Positions 41,465 through 50,246 of a stretch of DNA of 64,000 nucleotides are shown here, piece by piece (position 1 is the first letter of the stretch; every line of letters begins with the position of its first letter). This stretch comes from Streptomyces sp. ITFR-16 (lineage in GTDB: Bacteria > Actinomycetota > Actinomycetes > Streptomycetales > Streptomycetaceae). The DNA lies in contig NZ_CP134609.1 of the NCBI RefSeq assembly GCF_031844705.1, positions 7,626,001 to 7,690,000 of the forward strand, read 5' to 3'. The notes beneath the pieces are model-generated. The model did not search any database, was not told the DNA's origin, and saw only the letters and a list, made by a program, of their open reading frames with translations. The position numbers and the translations under genes are program-made.

Positions 41465-42236
41465 CATCTGCCGGACCCGGCCGTTCGACGGGAAGGCCGG
41501 CGGCGTGGGCGGCCTCGGCCAGGACCTCCCGCAGCATCGCCGGGGTGAGCCGGCCGGTGAACACATTGCGCTGGCTGACGTGGTAGCAGCCGAACAGCGT
41601 CACCGGTCCCGGAGTCCCGTCCGCCGGGGCCAGCGGCACCCGTGCGCCGTGGCCGAACACCGGCCGGGGCCGGGGCACGGTCCAGCCGGACCGCCCCAGG
41701 GCCGGCAGCACGGCCTGCCAGCCGAAACCGCCCAGCGCGACGACGGTACGCACGCCGGGGCGCAGCAACTGCAACTCCCGGACGAGCCAGGGACGGCAGG
41801 TGTCCCGCTCGCCGGGTGTGGGGCGGTTGGCGGGCGGCGCGCAGTGCACCGGAGCGGTGACCCGCACCCCGTACAGCTCCAGCCCGTCGCCCGGGCGGGT
41901 CACCGCGGCCCGGGAGGCGAGTCCGAGCTCGTGCAGGGTCGCGTACAGCAGATCGCCGGCCCGGTCGCCGGTGAACATCCGGCCGGTCCGGTTGGCGCCG
42001 TGCGCGGCGGGCGCGAGTCCCGTGATCACCATCGCGGCGTCCGCCGGTCCGTACCCGGGCACCGGGCGCCCCCAGTACTCCCAGTCCCGGAACGCGGGAC
42101 GCCTGGCGCGAGCCGTCTCCTCCCGCCACGCCACGAGGCGCGAGCAGGCGCGGCACCGTACCAGCCGCGCGTCCAGCTCGGTCGTCGTGCGGGCCCCGCC
42201 GGCACTCCGGGCCGGGTAGTCGTCGGCGTCGGACAT
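41445..42236 (-). CDS. Family 5 (UdgB-type) uracil-DNA glycosylase
   Basis: 263 residues from ATG 42236 (a TTG six bases upstream is also open). Four Cys (28, 31, 132, 147) are spaced as the [4Fe-4S] ligands of family 4/5 UDGs. Motif A reads G-L-A-P-A-A-H-G-A-N-R-T-G-R-M-F-T-G-D, in which Ala-His-Gly replaces the Glu/Asp of other UDGs, the mark of family 5. Motif B is H-V-S-Q-R-N-V-F-T-G-R-L-T. It removes uracil, hypoxanthine or related bases from DNA. The gene is convergent with the VOC gene. Confidence 0.92.
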   Translation of the reverse strand: MSDADDYPARSAGGARTTTELDARLVRCRACSRLVAWREETARARRPAFRDWEYWGRPVPGYGPADAAMVITGLAPAAHGANRTGRMFTGDRAGDLLYATLHELGLASRAAVTRPGDGLELYGVRVTAPVHCAPPANRPTPGERDTCRPWLVRELQLLRPGVRTVVALGGFGWQAVLPALGRSGWTVPRPRPVFGHGARVPLAPADGTPGPVTLFGCYHVSQRNVFTGRLTPAMLREVLAEAAHAAGLPVERPGPADVTAPGG

Positions 42237-42302
42237 CGTCAACCCGCTCTCACGGTAGGTGCGGTGCGGTCGCTCTCCTCGCGCGGGGGAGGCGGGCCGC
42301 CG

Positions 42303-42689
42303 CTAGGCGCTGTGCACGATCTGGATCAGGTTGCCGCAGGTGTCGTCCAGGACCGCCGTGGTCACGGGTCCCGTCACCAGCGGCTCCTGGGTGAAGCGCA
42401 CCCCGAGCCCACGCAGTCGTTCGAACTCGGCCTGTACGTCGTCCACGGCGAAGGAGGCGGCCGGGATGCCGTCCTTGACCAGCGCCGTCCTGTACGGCCT
42501 GACGGCGGGGTGGCCGTCGGGCTCCAGCAGCAGTTCGGTGCCGTCGGGATCGTCCGGCGAGACCACCGTGAGCCATCGGTCCGCGCCCAGCGGGACCTCG
42601 GCCTTCTTCACGAAGCCCAGGACGTCCGTATAGAAGCCGAGGGCCTTGTCCTGGTCGTCGACGAACACGCTGGACAGATGGATTCGCAT
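42303..42689 (-). CDS. Single-module VOC-family protein
   Basis: 128 residues from ATG 42689; the longer open frame upstream is low-complexity. M-R-I-H-L-S-S-V-F-V-D-D-Q-D-K-A-L-G-F-Y starts a typical glyoxalase/bleomycin-resistance module, F-A-V-D-D-V-Q-A-E-F-E-R-L-R-G-L-G-V-R-F starts the second beta-alpha unit, and D-D-T-C-G-N-L-I-Q-I closes it (in place of the usual D-P-x-G-N-x-x-x-L). Probably a metal-dependent or binding protein of unknown ligand. Divergent from the FUSC gene. Confidence 0.87.
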   Translation of the reverse strand: MRIHLSSVFVDDQDKALGFYTDVLGFVKKAEVPLGADRWLTVVSPDDPDGTELLLEPDGHPAVRPYRTALVKDGIPAASFAVDDVQAEFERLRGLGVRFTQEPLVTGPVTTAVLDDTCGNLIQIVHSA

Positions 42690-42969
42690 GGACTGCTCCG
42701 TTGAATCGGGCCGGTGTCGGCGGCGCGGCCGACGGCCGGCCGACAGCACCCGATGCTGCCACAGGGCGGCCCGTTCCCCGTGGTGCCCAGGCCCCGTGGG
42801 CACCGCGCGCGGGTCCGTGCGTGCTGTCCGACAATGGCGGCAGGAGGCATGCGCGGCCGGCGGTGCGCCGGTGTGCGTGCGGCTGCGGTGACGGAAGGGG
42901 AGTGTGCGGGATGTGCGCACGACCGCTGCCGGGGCAGGGGGCGCCGCCTGCCGAGGGCGGAGCGTCCGG

Positions 42970-45051
42970 GTGACCGGCGGTCCGGAGCGGGCGGTCGTCC
43001 TGCGCAAGGCGGTCCGGGTGGCGGCCGCCGCCGGCGCCGGGTTCTACCCGCTGCTCTACGCCGCCGGGCAGCCGGTCTCCGCTCTCTACGCCCTCTTCGC
43101 GCCCATCGCCCTCGGCCTGCTCTCCGCCATCCCGGGTTCCGGCCGGCAAAGGGCCTCCGTCATGCTGCGCGCCCTTCCCCCGGCGCTCGCGCTGGCGTCG
43201 TTGGGAACGCTGCTCGCCGTCGACACCTGGGCGGCCGTCGGCGGCATGCTCGTCGTCGGATTCCTGCTGGCCTTCGCGGCGATCGCGGGCCCCCGGCCGG
43301 CAGGGGCGGGGCCGGGTCTCCAGCTCTTCTACATCCTCGCCTGCTTCCCGCCGTACGCCCCCTCCACGCTCGGGCACCGTCTCCTGGGGCTGACCGTCGG
43401 CATCGGGCTCCTCGTGGCCTGCGAGTTCCTGCTGCCCGATCCGGCGACCCCGTCCTACCGGGAACGGCTGGCCGCCGCGCTCGGCGCGGCGGCGGAGGCG
43501 GTGGACTCGCCAGGCCGGGTGTCCGCCGCGACGCTGCGCGCGACCGGCGCCCGGCTGCGGCTGTCGGCCCTGCCGCCCGCGGAACGGCCGGCGGGCGCGG
43601 GCCGGACGGACCGCGCGCTGGACCAGGCGGGGCGCGCGGTACGCCGGCTGCTGGACCAGCTGGCCACCCTCGCCGAAGGGCCGCCGCAAGCCGTCGACCC
43701 GGCGTCCGGCGCGCTTCTCGGCCAGGTTGCCGAGGTGTGCACCGCCTGTGCCCGTTTCCTGCGGACCGGGAAGCAGGCACCGGTGGCCGGGACGCTGGAA
43801 GAGGCGATGCGGGGCTTCCAGGAAGAGCGCGTACGCATGCTGTCCGGGCCGCCCGGCCACGTACCGCCGATCGGTGTGCTGAGACGGCAGTCGCTGGTGC
43901 TGGCCCTGGCCGAGTCGGCCCGGATCGTCGAGGTGACCGCGGACATCACCGCGCACGGCAGGCCCGTCGGCCCGGCGGCCCCGAGCGATCAGTTCTGGTA
44001 CGCGGAGCTGCCCACACCCCGGCTGTGGGCCCGGCGGGTATCCGGCAACATCACCCTCCGGTCGGTGCTCTTCCAGAACGCGGTGCGCACCGCCCTGGGA
44101 CTCGCGGCCGCCCGGCTGGTGGCCGGCTCCCTCGACCTGGCCCACGGCTTCTGGGTGCTGCTGGTGGTGCTGACCCTCGGGCGCACGACGGTGGGCGCGA
44201 CCTGGCAGGCGGTGCGCCGGGCCGTGGCCGGCAACGCGGTCGGCGCCCTCGCGGCAGGCGCACTCCTGACCGGCCTCGGCCCGCACACCGACGTGTACGC
44301 CGCCCTCCTCGCCCCCGCGATGCTGATGGCGTTCTCCCTGGGGCCGCTGCTGGGGATCGCCTGCGCCCAGGGCATGTTCACCCTGGTCGTGGCCACCGCG
44401 TTCGCCCAGATCGCACCCGTCACCTGGCGGTTGTCGGAGGCGCGGATGATCGATGTCGTCACCGGCAGCGTGATCGGTCTGCTCTGCGGGCTCCTCGCCT
44501 GGCCGGCCGGCGCCGGGCGCGAGGTCCGCCGCACCATGGCCGACCTGCTCCGCTCCTGCGGCGGGCTGGTGCCGCCCACCGCCCAGGCGCTGGCCCGCCC
44601 CTCGCCCGACGCGCAGACCCCGGTGCCCACTCTGCCGAGCCTGCACCGGCTGCGCCTCGCGGAGGCGGCGTACGCCCAGTACCGCAGCGAGACCACCGCC
44701 GCGCCGGAAGGAACCGGCACCGACTGGCACGCGGTGCTCATCGTCACGAGCCACATGATCCTCGGCGCCCACCGGCTGCCCCGCTTCGGCCTGCGCCCCG
44801 GCACCGGCCCGCCGGGGCCGGCCGGGGACTGGGCGTCCGCCGCCGCGACGGACCTGGAGACGGAGGCGCACCGGATCGCCGCCGTCCTGGACGGCGGCCG
44901 GCCCGCGCCCGCACGGCCTCCGGCGCCCGCACCGGACGGCTGTCTGCCGACCGCCCTCTCCGTCGACCTGGAGGTCTGGATGACGAGCCTCGGCCGCCAA
45001 CTGGCCCGGATCGACGCCTCGGTGAGTGGGCCGAGTGAACCGGTCCGGTGA
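42970..45051 (+). CDS. FUSC-family membrane protein
   Basis: 693 residues from GTG 42970 (GGCGGAG upstream); the frame is open from 42904. Two blocks of about five to six membrane helices (about 20-145 and 360-510) flank cytoplasmic regions, the plan of aromatic-acid-exporter/FUSC proteins, with a conserved F-W-V-L-L-V-V-L-T-L-G-R-T-T-V-G-A-T-W in the second block. They may export aromatic or other compounds. Forty-eight bp after the stop lie two TetR operators and a TetR/MFS pair, but those drive the next genes rather than this one. Confidence 0.88.
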   Translation: MTGGPERAVVLRKAVRVAAAAGAGFYPLLYAAGQPVSALYALFAPIALGLLSAIPGSGRQRASVMLRALPPALALASLGTLLAVDTWAAVGGMLVVGFLLAFAAIAGPRPAGAGPGLQLFYILACFPPYAPSTLGHRLLGLTVGIGLLVACEFLLPDPATPSYRERLAAALGAAAEAVDSPGRVSAATLRATGARLRLSALPPAERPAGAGRTDRALDQAGRAVRRLLDQLATLAEGPPQAVDPASGALLGQVAEVCTACARFLRTGKQAPVAGTLEEAMRGFQEERVRMLSGPPGHVPPIGVLRRQSLVLALAESARIVEVTADITAHGRPVGPAAPSDQFWYAELPTPRLWARRVSGNITLRSVLFQNAVRTALGLAAARLVAGSLDLAHGFWVLLVVLTLGRTTVGATWQAVRRAVAGNAVGALAAGALLTGLGPHTDVYAALLAPAMLMAFSLGPLLGIACAQGMFTLVVATAFAQIAPVTWRLSEARMIDVVTGSVIGLLCGLLAWPAGAGREVRRTMADLLRSCGGLVPPTAQALARPSPDAQTPVPTLPSLHRLRLAEAAYAQYRSETTAAPEGTGTDWHAVLIVTSHMILGAHRLPRFGLRPGTGPPGPAGDWASAAATDLETEAHRIAAVLDGGRPAPARPPAPAPDGCLPTALSVDLEVWMTSLGRQLARIDASVSGPSEPVR

Positions 45052-45062
45052 CGAGAGACGCT

Positions 45063-45101
45063 GTAGACAGTGTCTACCTCTGACTGGTAGACACTGTCTA
45101 T
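45063..45101 (+). promoter_or_regulatory. Twin TetR operators over the tetR start
   Basis: GTAGACAGTGTCTAC (45063-45077, perfect inverted repeat) and GTAGACACTGTCTAT (45087-45101) are nearly identical, 24 bp centre to centre; the second includes the first bases of the TetR start codon. This points to autorepression of the TetR/MFS operon by two bound dimers. Confidence 0.8.
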
Positions 45102-45747
45102 GGAACGTGAGAGCTCACTCCGGGAACGACTGATCGATGTCGGCGTGGACCTCGTCATGACCGACGGGTCCACATCGCTCGGGCTCCGCGAGATCGCCCG
45201 CCGCGCGGGCGTGTCGCACGGGGCGCCGCGCCGCTACTTCCCCACGCACCACGCGCTGCTCTCCGCCATCGCGCACCGGGGATTCGCCTGCCTCGGCGCC
45301 CGCTTCGAGGCGGCGGTGGAAGGGGCCGCATCACCCAGGGACCGGCTGCGGGCGCTCGCGCGCACCTACCTCCGCTACGCGCTGGAGCACCGGGGCATGT
45401 TCGAGCTGATGTTCCGGCACGACCTGCTCGACAGCGAGGCGCACGCCTCGGACGGGCCACGGCTGCGCGAGTCCACGCTCCCGCTGCTCGGCCGCCTCGT
45501 CGAACTCGTCGACGGTGACCGGGCGGAGAACGCGCCCGCGCCCCGTACCGCGGGCGACACCGCGCCGGCGGCCGTGACGGCCGCAGCGCTCTGGGTCAAC
45601 CTGCACGGCGTCGCCCAGCTGTGGGCGTGGGGCAGTCTGCAACTCGCCCTGGGTGCCTCGCTCCCGGGCGACATCTCCGACGACGAGCGGCTCGACCGGC
45701 TGGTCGTGGCGGTGCTGGACGCCCACCTCGGCCCGGTGACGGCATGA
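45100..45747 (+). CDS. TetR-family regulator of an MFS transporter
   Basis: 215 residues. S-L-G-L-R-E-I-A-R-R-A-G-V-S-H-G-A-P-R-R-Y-F is the TetR helix-turn-helix, followed by A-L-L-S-A-I-A. The C-terminal ligand domain is helical (about 80-210). Two matching palindromes cover its start, so autorepression is probable. The stop overlaps the MFS start (ATGA), which makes the pair a coupled repressor/exporter unit, induced by whatever the exporter removes. Confidence 0.92.
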   Translation: MERESSLRERLIDVGVDLVMTDGSTSLGLREIARRAGVSHGAPRRYFPTHHALLSAIAHRGFACLGARFEAAVEGAASPRDRLRALARTYLRYALEHRGMFELMFRHDLLDSEAHASDGPRLRESTLPLLGRLVELVDGDRAENAPAPRTAGDTAPAAVTAAALWVNLHGVAQLWAWGSLQLALGASLPGDISDDERLDRLVVAVLDAHLGPVTA

Positions 45748-47222
45748 GCGCAGCCGTACGGCCACGCGTCGCGCTGCTGGTGAGTGTGGCCGGTGCGATG
45801 ATCGTCGCGCTCGACGGCACGGTGCTCCTGGTGGCCCAGCCCGATCTGCGGCGCGACCTCGGGGCCGACGTGGCGCAGGTCCAGTGGACCAGTACCGCCT
45901 ACCTCCTCGCGGTGGCCGCTTCCCTCGTCGTGGCCGGAGGCCTGGGGGACCGGTACGGGCACAAGCGGCTGCTGTTCCTCGGTGTGCTCGGCTTCGGGGC
46001 GGCCTCGGCGGGCATCGCCCTCGCGCCCGGGATCGGCTGGGTGATCGGACTGCGCGCGGCGCAGGGCGTGTTCGGCGCGCTCCTGCAACCGGCGACACTC
46101 GCGCTGCTGAGACTGGTGTACCCGGCCGAGCGGCTCGGTGCGGCGGTCGCCGTGCGGACCGGCGCGATCGGGGTGGCGGCGGGCAGCGGCCCGCTGCTCG
46201 GGGGCGTCCTCGTCGCGCATCTGGGCTGGCGTGCCGTGTTCCTGATCAATGTTCCGGCGGCGATCGCCATCGCCGCGCTCACGCTCGCGGTCCGGACGCC
46301 GAAGGTCTCGCGAAGCGGTCCGGGGCGGTTCGACCTCGTCGGTACGGTCCTGCTCGCCGGCACCCTCGCGGTCCTGGTGCACACCCTGGCCGGCGTACCG
46401 GCGCACGGCTGGGCCACGCCCCGCACGCTGCTGGGGCTCGCACTGGCCGTGGCGCTGGGGGCCGGGCTCGCGGTGCACCAACGGCGCGGCACGAGCCCCA
46501 TCGTGCCGCCCGCCGTGGCGCGTTCGGTACCGGTGATGGCCTCGATGGCCATGCTGCTGGCCACCACGGGCGGGATGTTCGGCGCGCTGTTCGTGACCAC
46601 GTTCCTCCTCCAGGACGGCCTGGGGCTCAGCCCGCTCGCCAGCGGCCTGCGTGTCCTGCCGATGACCGTGCTGATGGTCCTCGGGGCACCGGTCGCCGCC
46701 GCGGCGCTGCGCGGGTACGGCCCGCGCCGGGTCGCCGTCGCGGGACAGAGCCTCGTCGTCCTCGCCGTCGCGGGGCTGTCCCGGCTCGGCCCGGACAGCC
46801 CGTGGGTGATGACCGGAGTGGGCTTCGCCGTGCTCGGCGCGGGGTTCACCGCCGTCATGGTCACCACCACCGGGACCGTCGTGGGGGACGCGCCATCCGG
46901 ATTCGCCGGTGTCGTCGGCGGAATCAAACAGACCGCCATGAACGTCGGTCCGACCCTCGGGATCGCCGTCGCCGCGAGCATGATGACCCTGAACCCGGCC
47001 ACGGGCGTGCCGCACACCGCCGGCCAGGCGACGGGCCGGGCCCTGCTGGTCCTCGCGGCCCTAGCCGCGCTCGGACTGCTGCCCGCCCTGCTGCTGCCGA
47101 CACGGACACGGACTCGGCCACCGGCCCCGGCGCAGACGCGGGCACCGGCGCGGGCACCGGCACCGCGCCGGGGCCGCTCGCGGATATTGCCTACCGGGGC
47201 CGCAGGGAAACGCGGAGAATGA
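45744..47222 (+). CDS. MFS transporter, DHA2 (14-helix) drug-exporter group
   Basis: 492 residues from ATG 45744 (ATGA overlap with TetR). Motif C-like V-A-G-A-M-I-V-A-L-D-G-T-V-L-L-V-A-Q-P-D-L, motif A G-G-L-G-D-R-Y-G-H-K-R, and the G-A-I-G-V-A-A-G-S-G-P-L-L-G-G element place it with DHA2 proton-driven multidrug exporters. The C-terminal tail (about 455-492) is a Pro/Arg/Ala-rich stretch (T-R-T-R-T-R-P-P-A-P-A-Q) beyond the last helix. Regulation by the coupled TetR is likely. Confidence 0.92.
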   Translation: MSAAVRPRVALLVSVAGAMIVALDGTVLLVAQPDLRRDLGADVAQVQWTSTAYLLAVAASLVVAGGLGDRYGHKRLLFLGVLGFGAASAGIALAPGIGWVIGLRAAQGVFGALLQPATLALLRLVYPAERLGAAVAVRTGAIGVAAGSGPLLGGVLVAHLGWRAVFLINVPAAIAIAALTLAVRTPKVSRSGPGRFDLVGTVLLAGTLAVLVHTLAGVPAHGWATPRTLLGLALAVALGAGLAVHQRRGTSPIVPPAVARSVPVMASMAMLLATTGGMFGALFVTTFLLQDGLGLSPLASGLRVLPMTVLMVLGAPVAAAALRGYGPRRVAVAGQSLVVLAVAGLSRLGPDSPWVMTGVGFAVLGAGFTAVMVTTTGTVVGDAPSGFAGVVGGIKQTAMNVGPTLGIAVAASMMTLNPATGVPHTAGQATGRALLVLAALAALGLLPALLLPTRTRTRPPAPAQTRAPARAPAPRRGRSRILPTGAAGKRGE

Positions 47223-47226
47223 CCGC

Positions 47227-47844
47227 ATGGCTGACATGAGGGCGTTCCGGGAGGCGGTCACCGCCTGGGCGGCCGGAGGTCTGGGCGACCCCGCTCGCGA
47301 ACTGGCCGGGGCGCTGTCCGTGCGGACGGCCGTCCTGCTCGAAGGACCCAGCGACTTCGCGGCAGTTGACGCGCTCGCCGCAGCCCGGGGACGCGACCTG
47401 GAGGCCGAAGGTGTCTGCGTCCTGTCGATGGGCGGTGCGATGAGCGTCGGACGCTACGCCGAACTTCTGGGACCCACCGGCCTGGGCCTGCGCCTCACGG
47501 GACTCTGCGACGTGCGGGAACGCGGCTACTACGCCCGCGGATTCGAGCGGGCGGGCGCGGTGCAGCAGGACATCTTCGTCTGCGCGGCGGATCTGGAGGA
47601 CGAACTCATCCGGGCCCTGGGCACGAGCCGGGTGGAGGAACTGATCGCGTCGGAGGGCGACCTGCGCGCGCTGAAGACCTTTCTGAACCAGCCCGCCCAG
47701 CGCGGCCGCTCGGCCCAGCAGCAGTTCCGGCGCTTCTTCGGCACGAAGAAGGGGCGCAAGATCCGCTACGGCAGCGTCCTTGTCGAGGCCCTCGCCCCCG
47801 ACCGCGTCCCCGCCTCGCTCGACGGGCTGCTCGCCGCTCTCTGA
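47227..47844 (+). CDS. Stand-alone OLD-type TOPRIM domain protein
   Basis: 205 residues, 4 bp after the MFS stop. A TOPRIM fold is indicated by A-V-L-L-E-G-P-S-D-F-A-A-V (Glu39), V-L-S-M-G-G-A-M-S-V-G-R and L-C-D-V-R-E-R-G-Y-Y with a later R-I/E-E-L-I. OLD-family proteins have such a nuclease domain fused to an ATPase; this one has no ATPase partner. Nuclease or phosphotransfer activity is possible but untested. The position right behind MFS may only reflect a shared message. Confidence 0.8.
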   Translation: MADMRAFREAVTAWAAGGLGDPARELAGALSVRTAVLLEGPSDFAAVDALAAARGRDLEAEGVCVLSMGGAMSVGRYAELLGPTGLGLRLTGLCDVRERGYYARGFERAGAVQQDIFVCAADLEDELIRALGTSRVEELIASEGDLRALKTFLNQPAQRGRSAQQQFRRFFGTKKGRKIRYGSVLVEALAPDRVPASLDGLLAAL

Positions 47845-47892
47845 CCGCCCGGGTGCGGTGCGCTTCACGCCGGTTCGGTGGGAGAGTGCGGG

Positions 47893-48056
47893 GACGAGCA
47901 CCCGGCCGGCGGCGTACGCCGTGTGCATCGACGACGGGCGGGTGCTGCCCCCCACCAAGTCACAGGAAACTGGACCCTCCCGGGCGGGAGGGTCCAGCAT
48001 GCCGAGGATCCGCTCGACGCGGTGATCCGGGAGGTCTCCGAGGAGACCGGCAGGGG
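47893..48056 (+). pseudogene. NUDIX hydrolase relic
   Basis: Two reading frames hold fragments: first R-P-A-A-Y-A-V-C-I-D-D-G-R-V-L (from 47894), then W-T-L-P-G-G-R-V-Q-H-A-E-D-P-L (from about 47965) and the full NUDIX box end I-R-E-V-S-E-E-T-G-R. The strands between and the whole C-terminus are missing, and the sequence runs into the PRC-barrel gene end. It is a decayed, non-functional NUDIX gene. Confidence 0.75.
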
Positions 48057-48057
48057 A

Positions 48058-48411
48058 TCAGCTGCGGCGGTGGCCCCGGTAGTAGCCGCCGACCCGGTCG
48101 TGGTACCCGGCGTCACCGACGTGCTTGTCCTTGTCGAACTCCGGGGAGTCCTTGATCTGGTCCTTGGTGAGGTCGACGAATATCTTCCGGTCGGCCGTGT
48201 CGATGGCGCGTACGGTGCCGGCCGGCAGCAGGACGTGCTTGCCGAAGATCCACACACCGGTGTCCACCACGAGGTACGAGGAGTTGACATCGTCCGAGTG
48301 CTTGTCGACCTTGCCGATGCTCCCGTCGGTCGCCTCGACCTTGAACCCGGTCAGATCAGTGCCCGCGGTGTGGCCGACGGTCGGCTCGTAGCCCCAGATG
48401 TTGTCACTCAT
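48058..48411 (-). CDS. PRC-barrel domain protein
   Basis: 117 residues. T-D-L-T-G-F-K-V-E-A-T-D-G-S-I-G-K-V-D-K and S-Y-L-V-V-D-T-G-V-W-I-F-G-K-H-V-L-L-P-A-G form the PRC-barrel beta fold, and D-L-T-K-D-Q-I-K-D-S-P-E-F-D follows, as in stress-linked Streptomyces homologues. It may bind RNA or membranes through the barrel, but the role is unknown. The C-terminus is Gly/Tyr/Arg rich. It is convergent with the NUDIX relic. Confidence 0.88.
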   Translation of the reverse strand: MSDNIWGYEPTVGHTAGTDLTGFKVEATDGSIGKVDKHSDDVNSSYLVVDTGVWIFGKHVLLPAGTVRAIDTADRKIFVDLTKDQIKDSPEFDKDKHVGDAGYHDRVGGYYRGHRRS

Positions 48412-48649
48412 GAATTGACTCCTTCATCGACTGCACGTTCAGCGACTGCACGAAAAAACTTGCAGACTATTCGCTGTTCCACATATTCGCTCGTGGAATT
48501 CGATGAGGGCCTGTCCCGATATCGAATCGGCGACGCCCTCTCAGAAAGTCGGCTGCCCTGCATCCGGGCCGCTACACATGAACATTCCTTGGGACTCTCT
48601 TGGGGCGGGCCGACGGTGTGAGCCGCCCGGTCCGGGCAATCCGTCGGGG

Positions 48650-50233
48650 GTGATACGAATCGGTTCGGTAACTCTGGCTCTGCTCGCGGCCCTGGTCGGC
48701 GCGGGTCTGACGGTGTGGGTGTCGCCGTGGTGGTGGATCGCCGCAGCGCTGCTCGCGGCCCTGGGCCTGCTGGGCGTACGGGATCTGACGCAGCGGCACC
48801 ACACGGTCCTGCGCAACTATCCCGTGATCGGGCACGCCCGTTTTCTCATGGAGGCCGTGCGCCCGGAACTTCAGCAGTATTTCGTGGAGCGGAACTTCGA
48901 CGGCCGCCCCTTCGACCGGGATGTGCGCAGCATCGTGTACCAACGCGCGAAGGGTACGGACGCCGAGGAGCCGTTCGGCACCGAGCGGGATGTCTACCGC
49001 ACCGGACATGAATTCCTCGTGCCCTCGATGGCGCCCTGCCCGGTTCCCGACATTCCGCCCCGGGTCCGTATCGGCGGCCCCGACTGCACGCGGCCGTACG
49101 ACATGGCACTTCTGAACGTGTCCGCGATGAGCTTCGGCTCGCTCTCGTCGAATGCGGTCCTCGCCCTCAACACCGGTGCGGCGGGCGGGAGGTTCGCCCA
49201 GGACACCGGCGAGGGCGGTATCTCCGACTACCACCTGCGGCCCGGCGGCGACCTCGTCTGGGAGATCGGCACCGGCTACTTCGGCTGCCGGACCGAGGAC
49301 GGCGGCTTCGACGCCGACAAGTTCGCCGAGGGGGCGGCACGCGAGCAGGTGAAGTGCGTGTCGCTCAAGCTGTCGCAGGGCGCGAAGCCGGGCATCGGCG
49401 GTGTGCTGCCGGGGTCGAAGGTCAACGCGGAGATCGCCGCCGTGCGCGGCGTGCCCGAAGGGCGGACCGTCGTCTCGCCCCCGTACCACCAGGTGTTCTC
49501 CACCCCGCGCGAACTGGTCCGGTTCGTCGCCCGGATGCGGGACCTGGCGGGCGGCAAGCCTGCGGGATTCAAGCTGTGCGTGGGCTCCCGGCAGCAGTTC
49601 CTCGCCGTGTGCAAGGCCATGGCGGAGGAAGGAACGGCACCGGACTTCATCATCGTGGACGGGGCCGAGGGCGGCACCGGCGCCGCGCCCCTGGAGTTCG
49701 CCGACCACGTCGGGATGCCGCTCACCGAGGGGCTGCTCACGGTGCACAACGCCCTGGTCGGCACCGGGCTGCGCGACCGGGTCAAGATCGGGGTGAGCGG
49801 CAAGGTCGCCACCGGCGCCGACCTGGTGAAGCGCCTCCTGCAGGGCGCCGACTACGCCAACTCGGCCCGGGCGATGATGTTCGCCGTCGGGTGCATCCAG
49901 GCCCAGCGCTGCCACACCAACAAGTGCCCCACCGGCGTCACCACCCAGGACCCCCGGCGCGCCCGCGCCCTGAACGTCGCCGACAAGTCGGTGCGCGTCC
50001 AGCGGTTCCAGCAGGCCACTGTGGACAGCGCCCTGCAGATCATGGCGTCCATGGGCGTCACACACCCGGACCGACTGCGCCCCCACATGCTCCGCCGGCG
50101 CACCACACCCCAGAGCCTGCGCTCCTTCGAGGAGATGTACGAGTGGCTCGCCCCGGGCCAGTTGCTCACCGGGCCGCCCCCGTCGTGGGCCGCCGACTGG
50201 GAAGCCGCCGACCCCGACCACTTCACCGTCTGA
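48650..50233 (+). CDS. FMN-binding glutamate-synthase-family protein
   Basis: 527 residues from GTG 48650; starts at 48578 (ATG) or 48503 are open and cannot be ruled out. Two hydrophobic helices (about 5-45) anchor it to the membrane. The synthase-like barrel has S-A-M-S-F-G-S-L-S, G-E-G-G-I-S, K-L-S-Q-G-A-K-P-G-I-G-G and I-I-V-D-G-A-E-G-G-T-G-A-A-P, and the cluster C-I-Q-A-Q-R-C-H-T-N-K-C matches the [3Fe-4S] pattern of GltB. It lacks the amidotransferase domain, so it may be a ferredoxin-linked oxidoreductase or archaeal-type subunit. Gap to the PoxB-like gene is 13 bp. Confidence 0.88.
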   Translation: MIRIGSVTLALLAALVGAGLTVWVSPWWWIAAALLAALGLLGVRDLTQRHHTVLRNYPVIGHARFLMEAVRPELQQYFVERNFDGRPFDRDVRSIVYQRAKGTDAEEPFGTERDVYRTGHEFLVPSMAPCPVPDIPPRVRIGGPDCTRPYDMALLNVSAMSFGSLSSNAVLALNTGAAGGRFAQDTGEGGISDYHLRPGGDLVWEIGTGYFGCRTEDGGFDADKFAEGAAREQVKCVSLKLSQGAKPGIGGVLPGSKVNAEIAAVRGVPEGRTVVSPPYHQVFSTPRELVRFVARMRDLAGGKPAGFKLCVGSRQQFLAVCKAMAEEGTAPDFIIVDGAEGGTGAAPLEFADHVGMPLTEGLLTVHNALVGTGLRDRVKIGVSGKVATGADLVKRLLQGADYANSARAMMFAVGCIQAQRCHTNKCPTGVTTQDPRRARALNVADKSVRVQRFQQATVDSALQIMASMGVTHPDRLRPHMLRRRTTPQSLRSFEEMYEWLAPGQLLTGPPPSWAADWEAADPDHFTV

Positions 50234-50246
50234 CCAGGAGGACTTC

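Noticed and set aside
42250..45000. 916-codon minus-strand frame opposite FUSC
   Set aside because: Gln/Gly/Arg-rich shadow of the FUSC gene with no recognisable domain.
47970..47997. Perfect 13-bp hairpin that looks like a terminator
   Set aside because: It coincides with the codons for T-L-P-G-G-R-V of the NUDIX relic, so it is explained by coding ancestry; it may still act as a terminator by chance.
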